Positions 49,848 through 58,376 of a DNA stretch of 64,000 nucleotides are shown in pieces. Under the pieces are notes generated by a model. That model did not search any database and was not told where the DNA came from. It saw only the letters and a program-made list of their open reading frames with translations. Source of the stretch: Thermohalobaculum sp039180675 (GTDB lineage: Bacteria > Pseudomonadota > Alphaproteobacteria > Rhodobacterales > Rhodobacteraceae); NCBI GenBank assembly GCA_039180675.1, contig JBCDDC010000008.1, forward strand, positions 62,001 through 126,000. Reading direction: 5' to 3'. The position numbers were made by a program, and so were the translations under genes. Position 1 is the stretch's first letter. Each line of letters begins with the position of its first letter.

Positions 49848-50710
49848 GCGCAGGCCAGCACACGGAGCGGTTCGCGCCGAGTCCGACCGGCCTGCTCCAT
49901 CTCGGCCACGCCTATTCTGCAATGCTTTGCCATGACCGAGCGCGTGAGGTCGACGGCGCATTTCTGCTCCGCATGGAAGATCTCGATACCAGCCGCGTGC
50001 GTGCGGAGTACCATGATGCGATCGAAGAGGATCTGAACTGGCTCGGCATCACCTGGGACGGCGCGGTCCTAAGGCAAAGCGAACGGACAGGCGCCTATGA
50101 GGACGCGCTCACCAAGCTGAGCGCACGCGGCCTGACCTACCCCTGCACCTGCAGCCGCCGGGATATCTCCGAGGCCGTTCGCGCGCCGAATGAGGGCGAA
50201 CCGGTCTTCGGCCCCGACGGCATCGTCTACCCGGGCACCTGCAGGGATGGGACGGCTGACGGCGACGCACCCGCGGCGATCCGGCTCAACATGGCCGCCG
50301 CCATCGATACCACCGGGGGCGATCCGGGTCTACGCTGCCTCGCGGTCACCGAGACCGGAGAGACAGGCCATCCGGCGATGATAGACAGCGACACGCTACT
50401 CAACGGCACGGGTGATATCGTGCTGCGGCGGCGCGACGGCGCGGCCGCCTATCATCTTGCAGTCGTCGTGGACGATGACTTTCAGGGCGCAACCCATGTC
50501 ACCCGCGGCACGGATCTGGCGCCAGCCGTGCCGGTTCAGCGCCTGTTGCAGCACCTGCTCGGCCTGCGTGCCCCGGTCTATCACCATCACCGGTTGATCC
50601 GCGACGAAGCCGGCAAGCGCCTCGCCAAACGTCACGATGCATTGTCGATCCGGGAGTTGCGCCGCCAAGGCGTGACTCCGGAACAGATCCGGGCGCGGCT
50701 CGGCCTCTGA
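49844..50710 (+). CDS. gluQ: Glutamyl-Q tRNA(Asp) synthetase (GluQ-RS)
   Basis: GluQ-RS attaches glutamate to the queuosine base of tRNA-Asp. The 288-residue protein is a glutamyl-tRNA synthetase catalytic core without an anticodon-binding domain. It has FAPSPTGLLHLGHAYSA with the HIGH-like motif, the zinc ligands in YPCTCSRRDI and the later YPGTC, and a KMSKS equivalent in GKRLAKRHDA. GTG 49844 overlaps the tpiA stop by four bases. It depends on queuosine made through Tgt, also encoded in this window. Confidence 0.94.
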   Translation: MSAGQHTERFAPSPTGLLHLGHAYSAMLCHDRAREVDGAFLLRMEDLDTSRVRAEYHDAIEEDLNWLGITWDGAVLRQSERTGAYEDALTKLSARGLTYPCTCSRRDISEAVRAPNEGEPVFGPDGIVYPGTCRDGTADGDAPAAIRLNMAAAIDTTGGDPGLRCLAVTETGETGHPAMIDSDTLLNGTGDIVLRRRDGAAAYHLAVVVDDDFQGATHVTRGTDLAPAVPVQRLLQHLLGLRAPVYHHHRLIRDEAGKRLAKRHDALSIRELRRQGVTPEQIRARLGL

Positions 50711-50713
50711 TCA

Positions 50714-53700
50714 CTAGCGGTCGGCGCCGGTTTCCAGACGCTCGATGAACTCATCATCCGGGCCTTCGCTTCGCCCGTAGAAGACCCGCCTAAGGAAGCC
50801 GGGCGTGAGAAGCGAGAGCGGGTTCACGCTGATCTCCGGGTTCGCCAGCGAACCGCTCATCGCGAAGGTCATCCCGAAAACCCCCTTTCCCTCGCCACCG
50901 GTGAGGATGCTGCCAAGCAGAGGCACGTCGTCGATGGCGCTCGTCAGCCCATATGCCGGAGAAATGACGCCGACCAGGTCGATCTTGTCCTCCTTCGGGC
51001 TCACCGCGCCCTGTGCCGTGATCGCAAGGCTTGGCGACTTCGCGAAGCTTTCGCCCACGCGAAGCTCTCCATCCGCAAAGTCGAAAGGCACGCGGATCGA
51101 GGAGAACGTGATCCCGCCCCCGACCTCCTGGACCTGTTCCTCGGCGAAACGGCCGCTGGTGAGGACGGATTTCAACCCGTCTCCCCGCGAAACCCGCAGC
51201 CCGCGGATCTTGAGCAGGCCCGAAACATCGAGCCCCGGCTGCGGCGCCACCGCTGCGACCAGTTTCAAGTTGCCGCCCTGAGCACCCTCGTAGATTCCGA
51301 AATGATCGACAAGCTCGCCCGCCTGCTCTGACTGGATCTCGAGGCTGCCGGGTGCCTTGCCGTCGTCGAGAAACTTCATGGTGAGCGCCGCACCGCCGAG
51401 GGTCCCGGACCCGTTCGCCTCGATCCTCGCGCCGTTTCTTCGGATCACACCGCCCGCCGAGCGGAGCGTCTCTTCGCTCGTGATGCGAACCTCGTCGATC
51501 TGGAAGCGCGCGAAAAGCGCCGAGCCACCTTCCGCCTCGCCATCAGCCTCGGCCAGGTCGAGGAACGGCTCCAGATTGAGGAAACGGCCCTTAAGATCGG
51601 CCTCCAGCCCTTCATCACCATCGAACACCCGCACAGCAAGGTCGAACTTGTCCCGCAAGACAAATTTCTCGAGATCGGCGCTCTTCAGATCCCCGGCGGC
51701 ATCTAGCGTCGCGGCGCCCAGGACACTCAGGCCAGCGGCGGCCAGTTCGATCCTGTCGATCCGGGGCTCGGCGCCGAACTGACCGGTCATCTTCAATCGG
51801 CCCACCTCGCCTTGCTCTTTGCGCCAGCCGATCTGGGGCGCCTCTAGCACTGCGCTTGCGAGATCGGCGCTCAGCTCGATTGCATAGGCTGGCTCACCGG
51901 TCTGCGTGACCGTTACATCGGCGACGGCGAACCCGGACTGGAACCCTGCCAGCGTGACACCAACACGCTGCAGCAGAACCGGGGTCAGCCGGCCGCTCGC
52001 GATGATCTGCCGGTGGTTCGCGCCCCGCCCATAGCTCTCGGTCCACGCGAGGCCCAGAGGTGTGCCGTCCACAGTGAGATCGCCCGAGATCCGCATCTCG
52101 GAGGTCGAGCCAGCGATGGTGACTGCCTCTCCCGCCACATCGAGCCGCTCCCCGCCCAGCACGAAGGGCATCCGCACGCTCGCCAGATTGGCATCGACAT
52201 CGACGAAGATCTGCTCGATCAGAAGATCCTGTAACAGCGGGAACGTGACCAGCGCATCCACCGCGGCGCTGCCGGAAATGTCGGCGGGCTCCAGGTCTAG
52301 TTTGCTTACAAGGCCAAGCGGCTGCTCGTCGATCAGGGTCAGGATCGCGCCAAGATCCCCATTGCCAGTCAGCGTCACCTCCGCCGGGGTGACGATCCCC
52401 GAGAGATCGCGGAAGACGAGCGAGGATCTGTCGAGCGTGATCCGCTCCCCCTCTGCCGGGCGGACATAGCCCTCATCCATGAACAGATAGAGATCGTGGA
52501 GGGTGAGATGCCCCCGCCCCCGCGCCTCGCGGATATGAGACATCCCCTTGATGTACTCCGCCTCGAGATCCGAGAACGCGAATTCTAGGTTGAGCTGAGG
52601 TTCGCCGTCGGAAAGGCGCAGATGGGTGATCATGCGATCGACCTGCCCCTTCGAGACGTTCTCATCGATCCAACTGCGCGCATTTACAGCCGCCGCCTTT
52701 GGCCAAAGCGCGATCAGCGCGTCGACACCGACGTTGGAACCCGAGGCGCGCAGGTCGGTCACCCAAACCCCATCGGCCTTCGCGACCCGACCGTCGACCG
52801 ACAGGCTCAGATCGCCGTCCTGAAGAAACCCCTTCGCGATCATCCGTCCGCCATCGGCGATCGTCGTACGCGCGGCGATCTGGCCACCGTCGAAGCTCAG
52901 GCGCTCAGCAAACACATCCGGGAACGCGACCGACAGGCGCTTGACTGCCATACGCGTGTCGAGCCCTGCGAAGGCACCATCCCCGTCGCGGAAAAGATCG
53001 ACCGAGCCCGACGCCTCCAGATTAATCGCCGGTGAGATCACGGAGATGTCTGAGATCGCGAGCCGCTGTTGCCCGGGCAGGTAGTCAAGATCCAGAGCGA
53101 TCGAGTCGAACTTCTTCGGCGATCCATCAGGTAGAACAAGCGCGCCGTTTGTCGTCTCGATCGTGCCTGACAGGTTTTCGATCCCTCCATTCCTGGCGAG
53201 CGACAGGTTGGCGAACCCGCTGATCGACCCGTCGAGCAGCTCCGTCCACTGCATGTCCGACATCTCGCCGGACACAATCTTGGGCGTCAGGTTTTGAAAC
53301 TGCGCACTGATATCGGTCACGCCAGTCCCGCGAAGCCGGGCCGCCGTCACCTCGACGGGTATCCGGCTTCCCGCGTCCTCGCCGACAACAGCGTTGAGCA
53401 GGGCGGTTGCCCCGGCCCCGGTCCGCTCGATCCTGAGATCGCTTTCCTCAGTCCGCCAAGTCTGATCCAAGATCTCGTCACGGAACGTCAGGTCGATGTT
53501 GCGGATCAGGATCGTCCGTAACTCGGCAAGTTCCTGAAACTGTTCGATATCGCCGACGAACCCATCGACGATCCGTGCGATCGCATCGTACTGCGCCGCG
53601 CGAAGTTCGGGCGACACTTCGGCCTCGGCGCTGAAGCTGCTCTGCGTGCCAAGGCCAAAGCGCAGCCGCCCGTCAGCAGCCCTCAGAATCTGCATCTCGG

Positions 53701-54115
53701 GCTTAAGCAGGATAACCCGGCGCGGACGTACCTTCCCCTGCATCAGATCGGCAAAGCTGAGATTAACCGCGACGCTCGGCGCCGACATCAGCAAATCACC
53801 CTCTGGATTGAACGATGCCACATCCAGAAAACGGATGCCGGCGGGTGAGCGCCCATCCCCGAGCGAAAGCTCGACGGACCCGATCTCCACCTCATAGGTC
53901 TCGGCTTCCTCGGAGATCCGTTCGGCCAGGACCTGAGCCATGCCGGGCACCATGATCGGCCCGGCGCTGAGCCGCGCATAGAGAAGACCCGCGCCGATTG
54001 TCGCGACGATGAGGGCCGACAACACCAATGACCCCGCCCACCAGCAAAGGCGGCCGCAGAGCCGGCCCAGGGTGATGCCCGCGGGCCTCGACGCGTTGGC
54101 GGATCCAAATGTCAT
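50714..54115 (-). CDS. Large AsmA/YhdP-like envelope protein
   Basis: A 1,133-residue protein with one N-terminal membrane helix (about 20-45, SLVLSALIVATIGAGLLYA) and a very long beta-rich periplasmic region with an AsmA-like C-terminal domain. Such proteins (YhdP, TamB, AsmA) bridge inner and outer membranes and are linked to phospholipid transport. The C-terminal DLVGVISPAYGLTSAIDDVPLLGSIL is typical of the YhdP/DUF3971 branch. ATG 54115 was preferred to a TTG 69 bases earlier because it puts the membrane helix near the N-terminus. It converges on gluQ three bases away and diverges from the peroxiredoxin gene. Confidence 0.85.
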   Translation of the reverse strand: MTFGSANASRPAGITLGRLCGRLCWWAGSLVLSALIVATIGAGLLYARLSAGPIMVPGMAQVLAERISEEAETYEVEIGSVELSLGDGRSPAGIRFLDVASFNPEGDLLMSAPSVAVNLSFADLMQGKVRPRRVILLKPEMQILRAADGRLRFGLGTQSSFSAEAEVSPELRAAQYDAIARIVDGFVGDIEQFQELAELRTILIRNIDLTFRDEILDQTWRTEESDLRIERTGAGATALLNAVVGEDAGSRIPVEVTAARLRGTGVTDISAQFQNLTPKIVSGEMSDMQWTELLDGSISGFANLSLARNGGIENLSGTIETTNGALVLPDGSPKKFDSIALDLDYLPGQQRLAISDISVISPAINLEASGSVDLFRDGDGAFAGLDTRMAVKRLSVAFPDVFAERLSFDGGQIAARTTIADGGRMIAKGFLQDGDLSLSVDGRVAKADGVWVTDLRASGSNVGVDALIALWPKAAAVNARSWIDENVSKGQVDRMITHLRLSDGEPQLNLEFAFSDLEAEYIKGMSHIREARGRGHLTLHDLYLFMDEGYVRPAEGERITLDRSSLVFRDLSGIVTPAEVTLTGNGDLGAILTLIDEQPLGLVSKLDLEPADISGSAAVDALVTFPLLQDLLIEQIFVDVDANLASVRMPFVLGGERLDVAGEAVTIAGSTSEMRISGDLTVDGTPLGLAWTESYGRGANHRQIIASGRLTPVLLQRVGVTLAGFQSGFAVADVTVTQTGEPAYAIELSADLASAVLEAPQIGWRKEQGEVGRLKMTGQFGAEPRIDRIELAAAGLSVLGAATLDAAGDLKSADLEKFVLRDKFDLAVRVFDGDEGLEADLKGRFLNLEPFLDLAEADGEAEGGSALFARFQIDEVRITSEETLRSAGGVIRRNGARIEANGSGTLGGAALTMKFLDDGKAPGSLEIQSEQAGELVDHFGIYEGAQGGNLKLVAAVAPQPGLDVSGLLKIRGLRVSRGDGLKSVLTSGRFAEEQVQEVGGGITFSSIRVPFDFADGELRVGESFAKSPSLAITAQGAVSPKEDKIDLVGVISPAYGLTSAIDDVPLLGSILTGGEGKGVFGMTFAMSGSLANPEISVNPLSLLTPGFLRRVFYGRSEGPDDEFIERLETGADR

Positions 54116-54244
54116 CTCAATCCTGCGTACCTCGCCGCGCTCCGCTCTCTTGTCGGGCGGATTGGCGGCCCTAAACTTTGGCAAAGTCTAAACGGTTGCG
54201 TGCATCGCGGCCAGCCCTGCCAGATCACGAAGGAGACACGAGGA

Positions 54245-54718
54245 ATGACCGACCAATTGCCAGAATTAGGACGCCCCGCCCCGGATTTCAGCCACCCTGC
54301 GGATGGGGGTAAGACCTTGTCGCTCGGTGATCTAAAGGGACGGAAGGTCGTGCTCTATTTCTATCCAAAGGACGATACATCGGGCTGCACCAAGGAGGCG
54401 ATCGGATTCTCCGAACAGATCGGCGCCTTCGATGCAGCGGGCGCGACGGTCATCGGCGTCTCGAAGGACCCAGTGAAGAAGCACGACAAGTTCGTTGCGA
54501 AGCATGACCTCAAGGTCGCACTGATCTCCGATGAGGAAAGCGACCTCTGCGAGCGCTACGGCGTTTGGGCGGAGAAGAGCATGTACGGCAAGAAGTATAT
54601 GGGCATCGAGCGATCCACCTTCCTGATCGACGGCGATGGTGTTCTCCGGCAGGAGTGGCGCAAGGTGAAGGTGCCGGGCCATGTCGACGCGGTGCTCGAG
54701 GCGGTACAGGCTCTGTGA
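54245..54718 (+). CDS. bcp: Thioredoxin-dependent peroxiredoxin (Bcp/PrxQ type)
   Basis: The 157-residue peroxiredoxin reduces hydroperoxides. The peroxidatic Cys48 is in YPKDDTSGCTKEAIGF. The resolving Cys normally five residues later in Bcp is absent (Ile there). Cys102 in ESDLCERYGVW could serve instead, or the enzyme may work as a one-Cys type. ATG 54245 follows AGGAGACACGAGGA. The stop overlaps the GTG start of the next gene. Confidence 0.93.
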   Translation: MTDQLPELGRPAPDFSHPADGGKTLSLGDLKGRKVVLYFYPKDDTSGCTKEAIGFSEQIGAFDAAGATVIGVSKDPVKKHDKFVAKHDLKVALISDEESDLCERYGVWAEKSMYGKKYMGIERSTFLIDGDGVLRQEWRKVKVPGHVDAVLEAVQAL

Positions 54719-55536
54719 AAAACCTCCTCGCGGACGGTCTGGCCGCGGCTGCCGAGCGTGTCTTGCGAACGGCCGATCCGTGGGAGAAGACACACCTCTC
54801 GCGCCAGACCGCTGCCGCATGGGTGGCACAGCGGGATGCAGGGCGCCTGGCAGAGATCGGGCGCGCCAGCCCACCCGAAAACCCGGCGCGGCCTGACGCA
54901 CCTGCGCCGAAAGATCCGCGTGAGATGCCGCGCCGCCGGCCTGGAACGCAAGCGGGGCGCACGGCCCTGCTCCACGCCATCGCCCATATCGAACTGAATG
55001 CGGTCGACCTGCACTGGGATGCTGTGGCGCGCTTCGCGGGCCACGATCTCCCGATCGGGTACTTCGACGATTGGGTAAGCGCGGCAGACGACGAGGCAAA
55101 GCATTTCGGCCTTTTGTCGGACCGCCTCGAGGCGCTCGGCTCGCACTACGGTGCGCTTCCTGCCCACGCGGGCATGTGGCGTGCGGCGGCCGATACCGCA
55201 GATGACCTTATGGGCCGGCTCGCGGTCGTGCCGATGGTGCTCGAGGCCCGCGGTCTCGACGTCACACCCGGCATGATCGCGCTTTTCGACAAGGCGGGCG
55301 ACCGGGAAAGCGTAGCGGCCCTCGAGGTCATCTATGCCGAGGAGGTCAGCCACGTCGCCTACGGCTCAAAATGGTTCCACTTTCTCTGCGGGCGGCATGA
55401 TCTCGACCCAAGGCCAGCGTTTCACGACCTGGTCCGGAAGTACTTCCCGGGCTCGCTCAAACCACCCTTCAACGAGGCCAAACGCGCCGAGGCAGGCATC
55501 GCGCCGGACTTCTATTGGCCGCTTGTGTCAAACTGA
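54715..55536 (+). CDS. DUF455 ferritin-like protein
   Basis: The 273-residue product has a ferritin-like four-helix region with metal-ligand motifs AIAHIELNAVDLHWD, ADDEAKHFGLL, VLEARGLDVTP and YAEEVSHVAYG, the pattern of DUF455 proteins related to the MiaE-type diiron hydroxylase fold. A diiron enzyme is likely; the substrate is unknown. GTG 54715 overlaps the peroxiredoxin stop by four bases, so the two are translated together. That suggests, without proof, a link to oxygen or peroxide chemistry. Confidence 0.83.
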   Translation: MKNLLADGLAAAAERVLRTADPWEKTHLSRQTAAAWVAQRDAGRLAEIGRASPPENPARPDAPAPKDPREMPRRRPGTQAGRTALLHAIAHIELNAVDLHWDAVARFAGHDLPIGYFDDWVSAADDEAKHFGLLSDRLEALGSHYGALPAHAGMWRAAADTADDLMGRLAVVPMVLEARGLDVTPGMIALFDKAGDRESVAALEVIYAEEVSHVAYGSKWFHFLCGRHDLDPRPAFHDLVRKYFPGSLKPPFNEAKRAEAGIAPDFYWPLVSN

Positions 55537-55655
55537 GAAAAACGGGTTGCGTTGCCCGGGCGCTTTGCCCTATCTCTCGAAATGCAGCAAAGAAAAAAGT
55601 CTGGTCGTGTCTTTCGAGACACAGACTGGGCGACGAGAGAGAATTGGGGACACGT

Positions 55656-56987
55656 GTGGAGCAGGGTAATTCCTCGCCTTCTACAGGTCTTGGTCGGCTT
55701 ATATCCGAACGCAGGATCTATGTGCGGACCGATAACGGAACGCGCTATCTAACCCTCCGGCCCGCCTCGCAACTGGGCATCTTTGCGCTTCTTATGGCGG
55801 TGATCGGCTGGTCCGGCTTCACCTCGGTCGATTTTGTGACCCGCGCGATGGATGCGCGGCAGGCGGATCTGCGGCTCGATACGATGCGCGAGGCGCATGA
55901 GGCGAAGATCGCGGCCATCCTTGGTGAGCAGCGCTATCTCGAACAATCACTCGAGGCTGCGCGCGAGCGGGCTGACGCGATCGGCTCGCGCCTATCCGAC
56001 AAGCAAAGGGCACTGGTGCAGGCCGCCAATGAGCTCCAGGAAGCGAATATGGAGCTCGTCACCCTGCGAAAAGTCTATGCCGACACGCATGCGGAGAGGA
56101 CGCGCGAGCTCGACCGGATCAGCGATCTCGAGGGCGAGCTTGCCAGCATGCAGCTCCAGTTCACCGAGACTGCAACGGCTCATGACGGCATGACCGATGC
56201 GATGCAGATTTTTACCCAGACCATGCAGCAGGTGGTGCAGGAGCGCGATACCGCGAGCCTGCTGTCCGAGCAGCTAGCCTCCGAAGTCGAACAGCTTTCG
56301 GCCGAGGTCGTGCGCTGGGAGGGCCGGCAGGAGCGGGTCATATCTCAACTCGAAGAAGCCGCGCGCACCAGCCTTACCGGTCTGGAAAAGGTCTTGAACC
56401 GCACGGACATCGACCTCGACCGGATCCTGAAGGAGACCAGGCGGGACTACACGGGCTCCGGTGGCCCGTTCATCCCGATGGCGATCGGCGAGATCTATGA
56501 TGAGGCGGCCGAGGACGCCCGCGTGACGGCGCTCATGACCGACCTGGAGCGCATCAACCTGATGCGCATCGCGACCGAGCGCCTGCCGCTCGGCAAGCCA
56601 GTGCAGGGCGTGCGCCGGACCAGCGGCTTCGGCCCGCGGCGCGACCCCTTCAGACGCCGTGTTGCGATGCATTCCGGTGTCGATTGGGCAGGCCCGCGTG
56701 GCACGCCAATTTACTCGACCGGCCACGGCATTGTCACCTTTGCCGGTCGCAAAAGTGGCTATGGAATCGTCGTCAAGATTAAGCATGCATTCGGGTTCGA
56801 AACGGTCTATGCTCATCTGAGCCGGGCTCGCGTTTCAGTAGGTGAAGAAGTTCAGCGCGGCGATCGTATCGCGGACATGGGTAGTACTGGGCGGAGCACT
56901 GGCACGCATCTGCACTATGAGGTCCGCATCGGTAAGAAACCCGTCAACCCAGCGAAATTCATAGAGGCTTTCCGCGATGTTCTCTAA
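55656..56987 (+). CDS. M23-family (LytM) peptidoglycan peptidase
   Basis: The product (443 residues from GTG 55656) has a basic cytoplasmic start, a membrane helix (about 42-62, QLGIFALLMAVIGWSGF), a long coiled coil (about 75-270) and a C-terminal LytM domain with zinc motifs MHSGVDWAG and THLHYEVRIG, both complete, so it is probably active. The start is the least certain part: GTG 55656 is preceded by GAGAG and GGGGA, and earlier readings add unrelated sequence. The gene overlaps the bactofilin gene by eleven bases. LytM peptidase and bactofilin pairs act in cell-shape control. Confidence 0.88.
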   Translation: MEQGNSSPSTGLGRLISERRIYVRTDNGTRYLTLRPASQLGIFALLMAVIGWSGFTSVDFVTRAMDARQADLRLDTMREAHEAKIAAILGEQRYLEQSLEAARERADAIGSRLSDKQRALVQAANELQEANMELVTLRKVYADTHAERTRELDRISDLEGELASMQLQFTETATAHDGMTDAMQIFTQTMQQVVQERDTASLLSEQLASEVEQLSAEVVRWEGRQERVISQLEEAARTSLTGLEKVLNRTDIDLDRILKETRRDYTGSGGPFIPMAIGEIYDEAAEDARVTALMTDLERINLMRIATERLPLGKPVQGVRRTSGFGPRRDPFRRRVAMHSGVDWAGPRGTPIYSTGHGIVTFAGRKSGYGIVVKIKHAFGFETVYAHLSRARVSVGEEVQRGDRIADMGSTGRSTGTHLHYEVRIGKKPVNPAKFIEAFRDVL

Positions 56988-57492
56988 ATCAAAGACCTCA
57001 GATGGACCTGCGGAGGCAGGTTCGAGCGCCAAGCCCGAGAGCTCTTCCTCTTCCCCTTCGTCGTCGAGCGCGCCGAAGCCCGCAGCGTCGAAGCCGTCGG
57101 CGCCCGCACCGAAGGCATCCCCGTCCCTGCTGTCGAATGATCTTGTGATCAAGGGCAATATCTCGACCACAGGTGACATTCAGATCGAAGGCACGATCGA
57201 AGGTGATGTGCGCGCGCATCTTCTGACTGTTGGGGAGAATGCCGTGATCCGCGGTGAGATCGTCGCCGACGATGTGGTGGTAAATGGCCGCGTGGTCGGC
57301 CGGGTGCGCGGCCTCAAGGTCCGCCTGACAGCCTCAGCGCGCGTCGAGGGCGATATCGTTCACGCAACCATCGCCATCGAATCCGGCGCGCATTTCGAAG
57401 GCTCGGTGCAGCGTCAGGAAGATCCGATCGGCGATACCGGCAGCAGCACGAAGTCGGCGCCCAAGCCATCGGTGGAAACCGCGGCGGAGTAG
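56977..57492 (+). CDS. Bactofilin (polymer-forming cytoskeletal protein)
   Basis: Bactofilins form stable beta-helical filaments that position wall enzymes at the membrane. The 171-residue product has a Ser/Pro/Ala-rich disordered N-terminus (about 1-50), a beta-helix core (about 52-147, LVIKGNISTTGDIQIEGTIEGDV and repeating hexads of hydrophobic residues) and a short disordered tail. It starts within the LytM peptidase gene, and an intrinsic terminator follows 24 bases after its stop, so the pair is a closed two-gene unit. Confidence 0.94.
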   Translation: MFSKSKTSDGPAEAGSSAKPESSSSSPSSSSAPKPAASKPSAPAPKASPSLLSNDLVIKGNISTTGDIQIEGTIEGDVRAHLLTVGENAVIRGEIVADDVVVNGRVVGRVRGLKVRLTASARVEGDIVHATIAIESGAHFEGSVQRQEDPIGDTGSSTKSAPKPSVETAAE

Positions 57493-57515
57493 AGCCCAAA
57501 GCAATTATATACGCG

Positions 57516-57546
57516 AAAGCCCCGGATATCCGGGGCTTTTTCTTTT
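57516..57546 (+). terminator. Intrinsic terminator after the bactofilin gene
   Basis: A perfect 24-base palindrome with arms AAAGCCCCGGAT (57516-57527) and ATCCGGGGCTTT (57528-57539), followed by TCTTTTG. With the T-run TTTTTCTTTT it has the classic form of a rho-independent terminator for rightward transcription. The convergent ctrA ends 16 bases further on, and the stem may also serve that strand, although its T-run there is short. Confidence 0.9.
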
Positions 57547-57561
57547 GTGCTCAGGCTGGTT

Positions 57562-58260
57562 TTAGGACGCGGTCGCTGCCTGGGGTATCGGGTCACGGAG
57601 CACATAGCCCCTGCCCCAGACGGTCTCGATGTAGTTCTCGCCCTCGGTCGCAAGCGACAGCTTCTTGCGAAGCTTGCAGATGAAGACATCGATGATCTTC
57701 ACCTCGGGCTCATCCATCCCGCCATAGAGATGGTTGAGGAACATCTCCTTGGTCAGAGTCGAGCCTTTGCGCAGCGAGAGCAGCTCCAGCATCTGATATT
57801 CTTTGCCTGTCAGATGCACCGGATGCCCATTCGCATCGACTGTTTTCGCATCAAGATTGACCGCAATCTTGCCGGTCTTGATCACCGATTGCGCATGCCC
57901 CTTTGAGCGGCGGATGATCGCGTGGATCCGCGCGATCAACTCATCTCGGTTAAAGGGCTTAGTGAGATAGTCATCGGCCCCATGGCCGAAGCCCTTGATC
58001 TTGTTGTCAGCGCCATCGAGACCGGACAGGATCAGGGTCGGCGTCTCGATCCGCGCCATACGAAGTTGCCGCAGAACATCATATCCATCGATGTCGGGAA
58101 GCGTGAGGTCGAGAACGATCAGATCATAGTCGTAGAGCTTGGCGAGCTCGATCCCCTCCTCACCTGAATCGGTTACGTAAGTGTTCAGATCGGCCTTGTT
58201 GAGCATCTGCTCGATAGTGTCGGCCGTGGACGGATCATCCTCAATCAGCAGAATGCGCAT
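57562..58260 (-). CDS. ctrA: Cell-cycle response regulator CtrA
   Basis: CtrA is the OmpR-type response regulator that controls motility, gene transfer agents and cell-cycle genes in alphaproteobacteria. The 232-residue product has a receiver domain with phosphoacceptor Asp51 (LIVLDLTLPDIDG), Lys in YLTKPFNRDEL and a winged-helix domain (VHLTGKEYQMLELLSLRKGS, KIIDVFICKLRKKL). ATG 58260 has GGAG seven bases upstream. Short TTAA-containing repeats lie in its promoter region. It is downstream of a SciP-like gene on the same strand, 98 bases apart. Confidence 0.98.
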   Translation of the reverse strand: MRILLIEDDPSTADTIEQMLNKADLNTYVTDSGEEGIELAKLYDYDLIVLDLTLPDIDGYDVLRQLRMARIETPTLILSGLDGADNKIKGFGHGADDYLTKPFNRDELIARIHAIIRRSKGHAQSVIKTGKIAVNLDAKTVDANGHPVHLTGKEYQMLELLSLRKGSTLTKEMFLNHLYGGMDEPEVKIIDVFICKLRKKLSLATEGENYIETVWGRGYVLRDPIPQAATAS

Positions 58261-58293
58261 ATCACTTCTCCAAACGGTCCCCACCGGTCAACT

Positions 58294-58309
58294 GCATTAA
58301 AGTTAATGC
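58294..58309. promoter_or_regulatory. Inverted repeat with TTAA halves upstream of ctrA
   Basis: GCATTAA-AG-TTAATGC is a perfect 7-bp inverted repeat 34 bases before the ctrA start. Each arm holds TTAA, the half-site of CtrA, but the spacing of two bases is not the standard seven, so it is not a canonical CtrA box. It may be an operator for another dimeric regulator or a non-standard autoregulation site. Confidence 0.4.
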
Positions 58310-58349
58310 GGAGAAGGTAAACGCTTTATTACTGAAGCGCTAACTAAAT

Positions 58350-58376
58350 CGCACAACTTCATTCTGAAGTTGTGCG
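58350..58376 (-). terminator. 12-bp hairpin across the sciP stop codon
   Basis: CGCACAACTTCA (58350-58361) and TGAAGTTGTGCG (58365-58376) form a perfect 12-bp stem with a three-base loop. The sciP stop codon (58359-58361) lies inside it. On the leftward transcript it is followed by ATTTAGTTAG, a weak U-tract, so it may terminate partly and limit read-through from sciP into ctrA, or protect the sciP 3' end. Confidence 0.65.

Noticed and set aside
48714..49961. A 415-codon leftward frame opposite the A-type carrier and tpiA
   Set aside because: Both sense genes are clear, and the frame spans their boundary without its own start signals.
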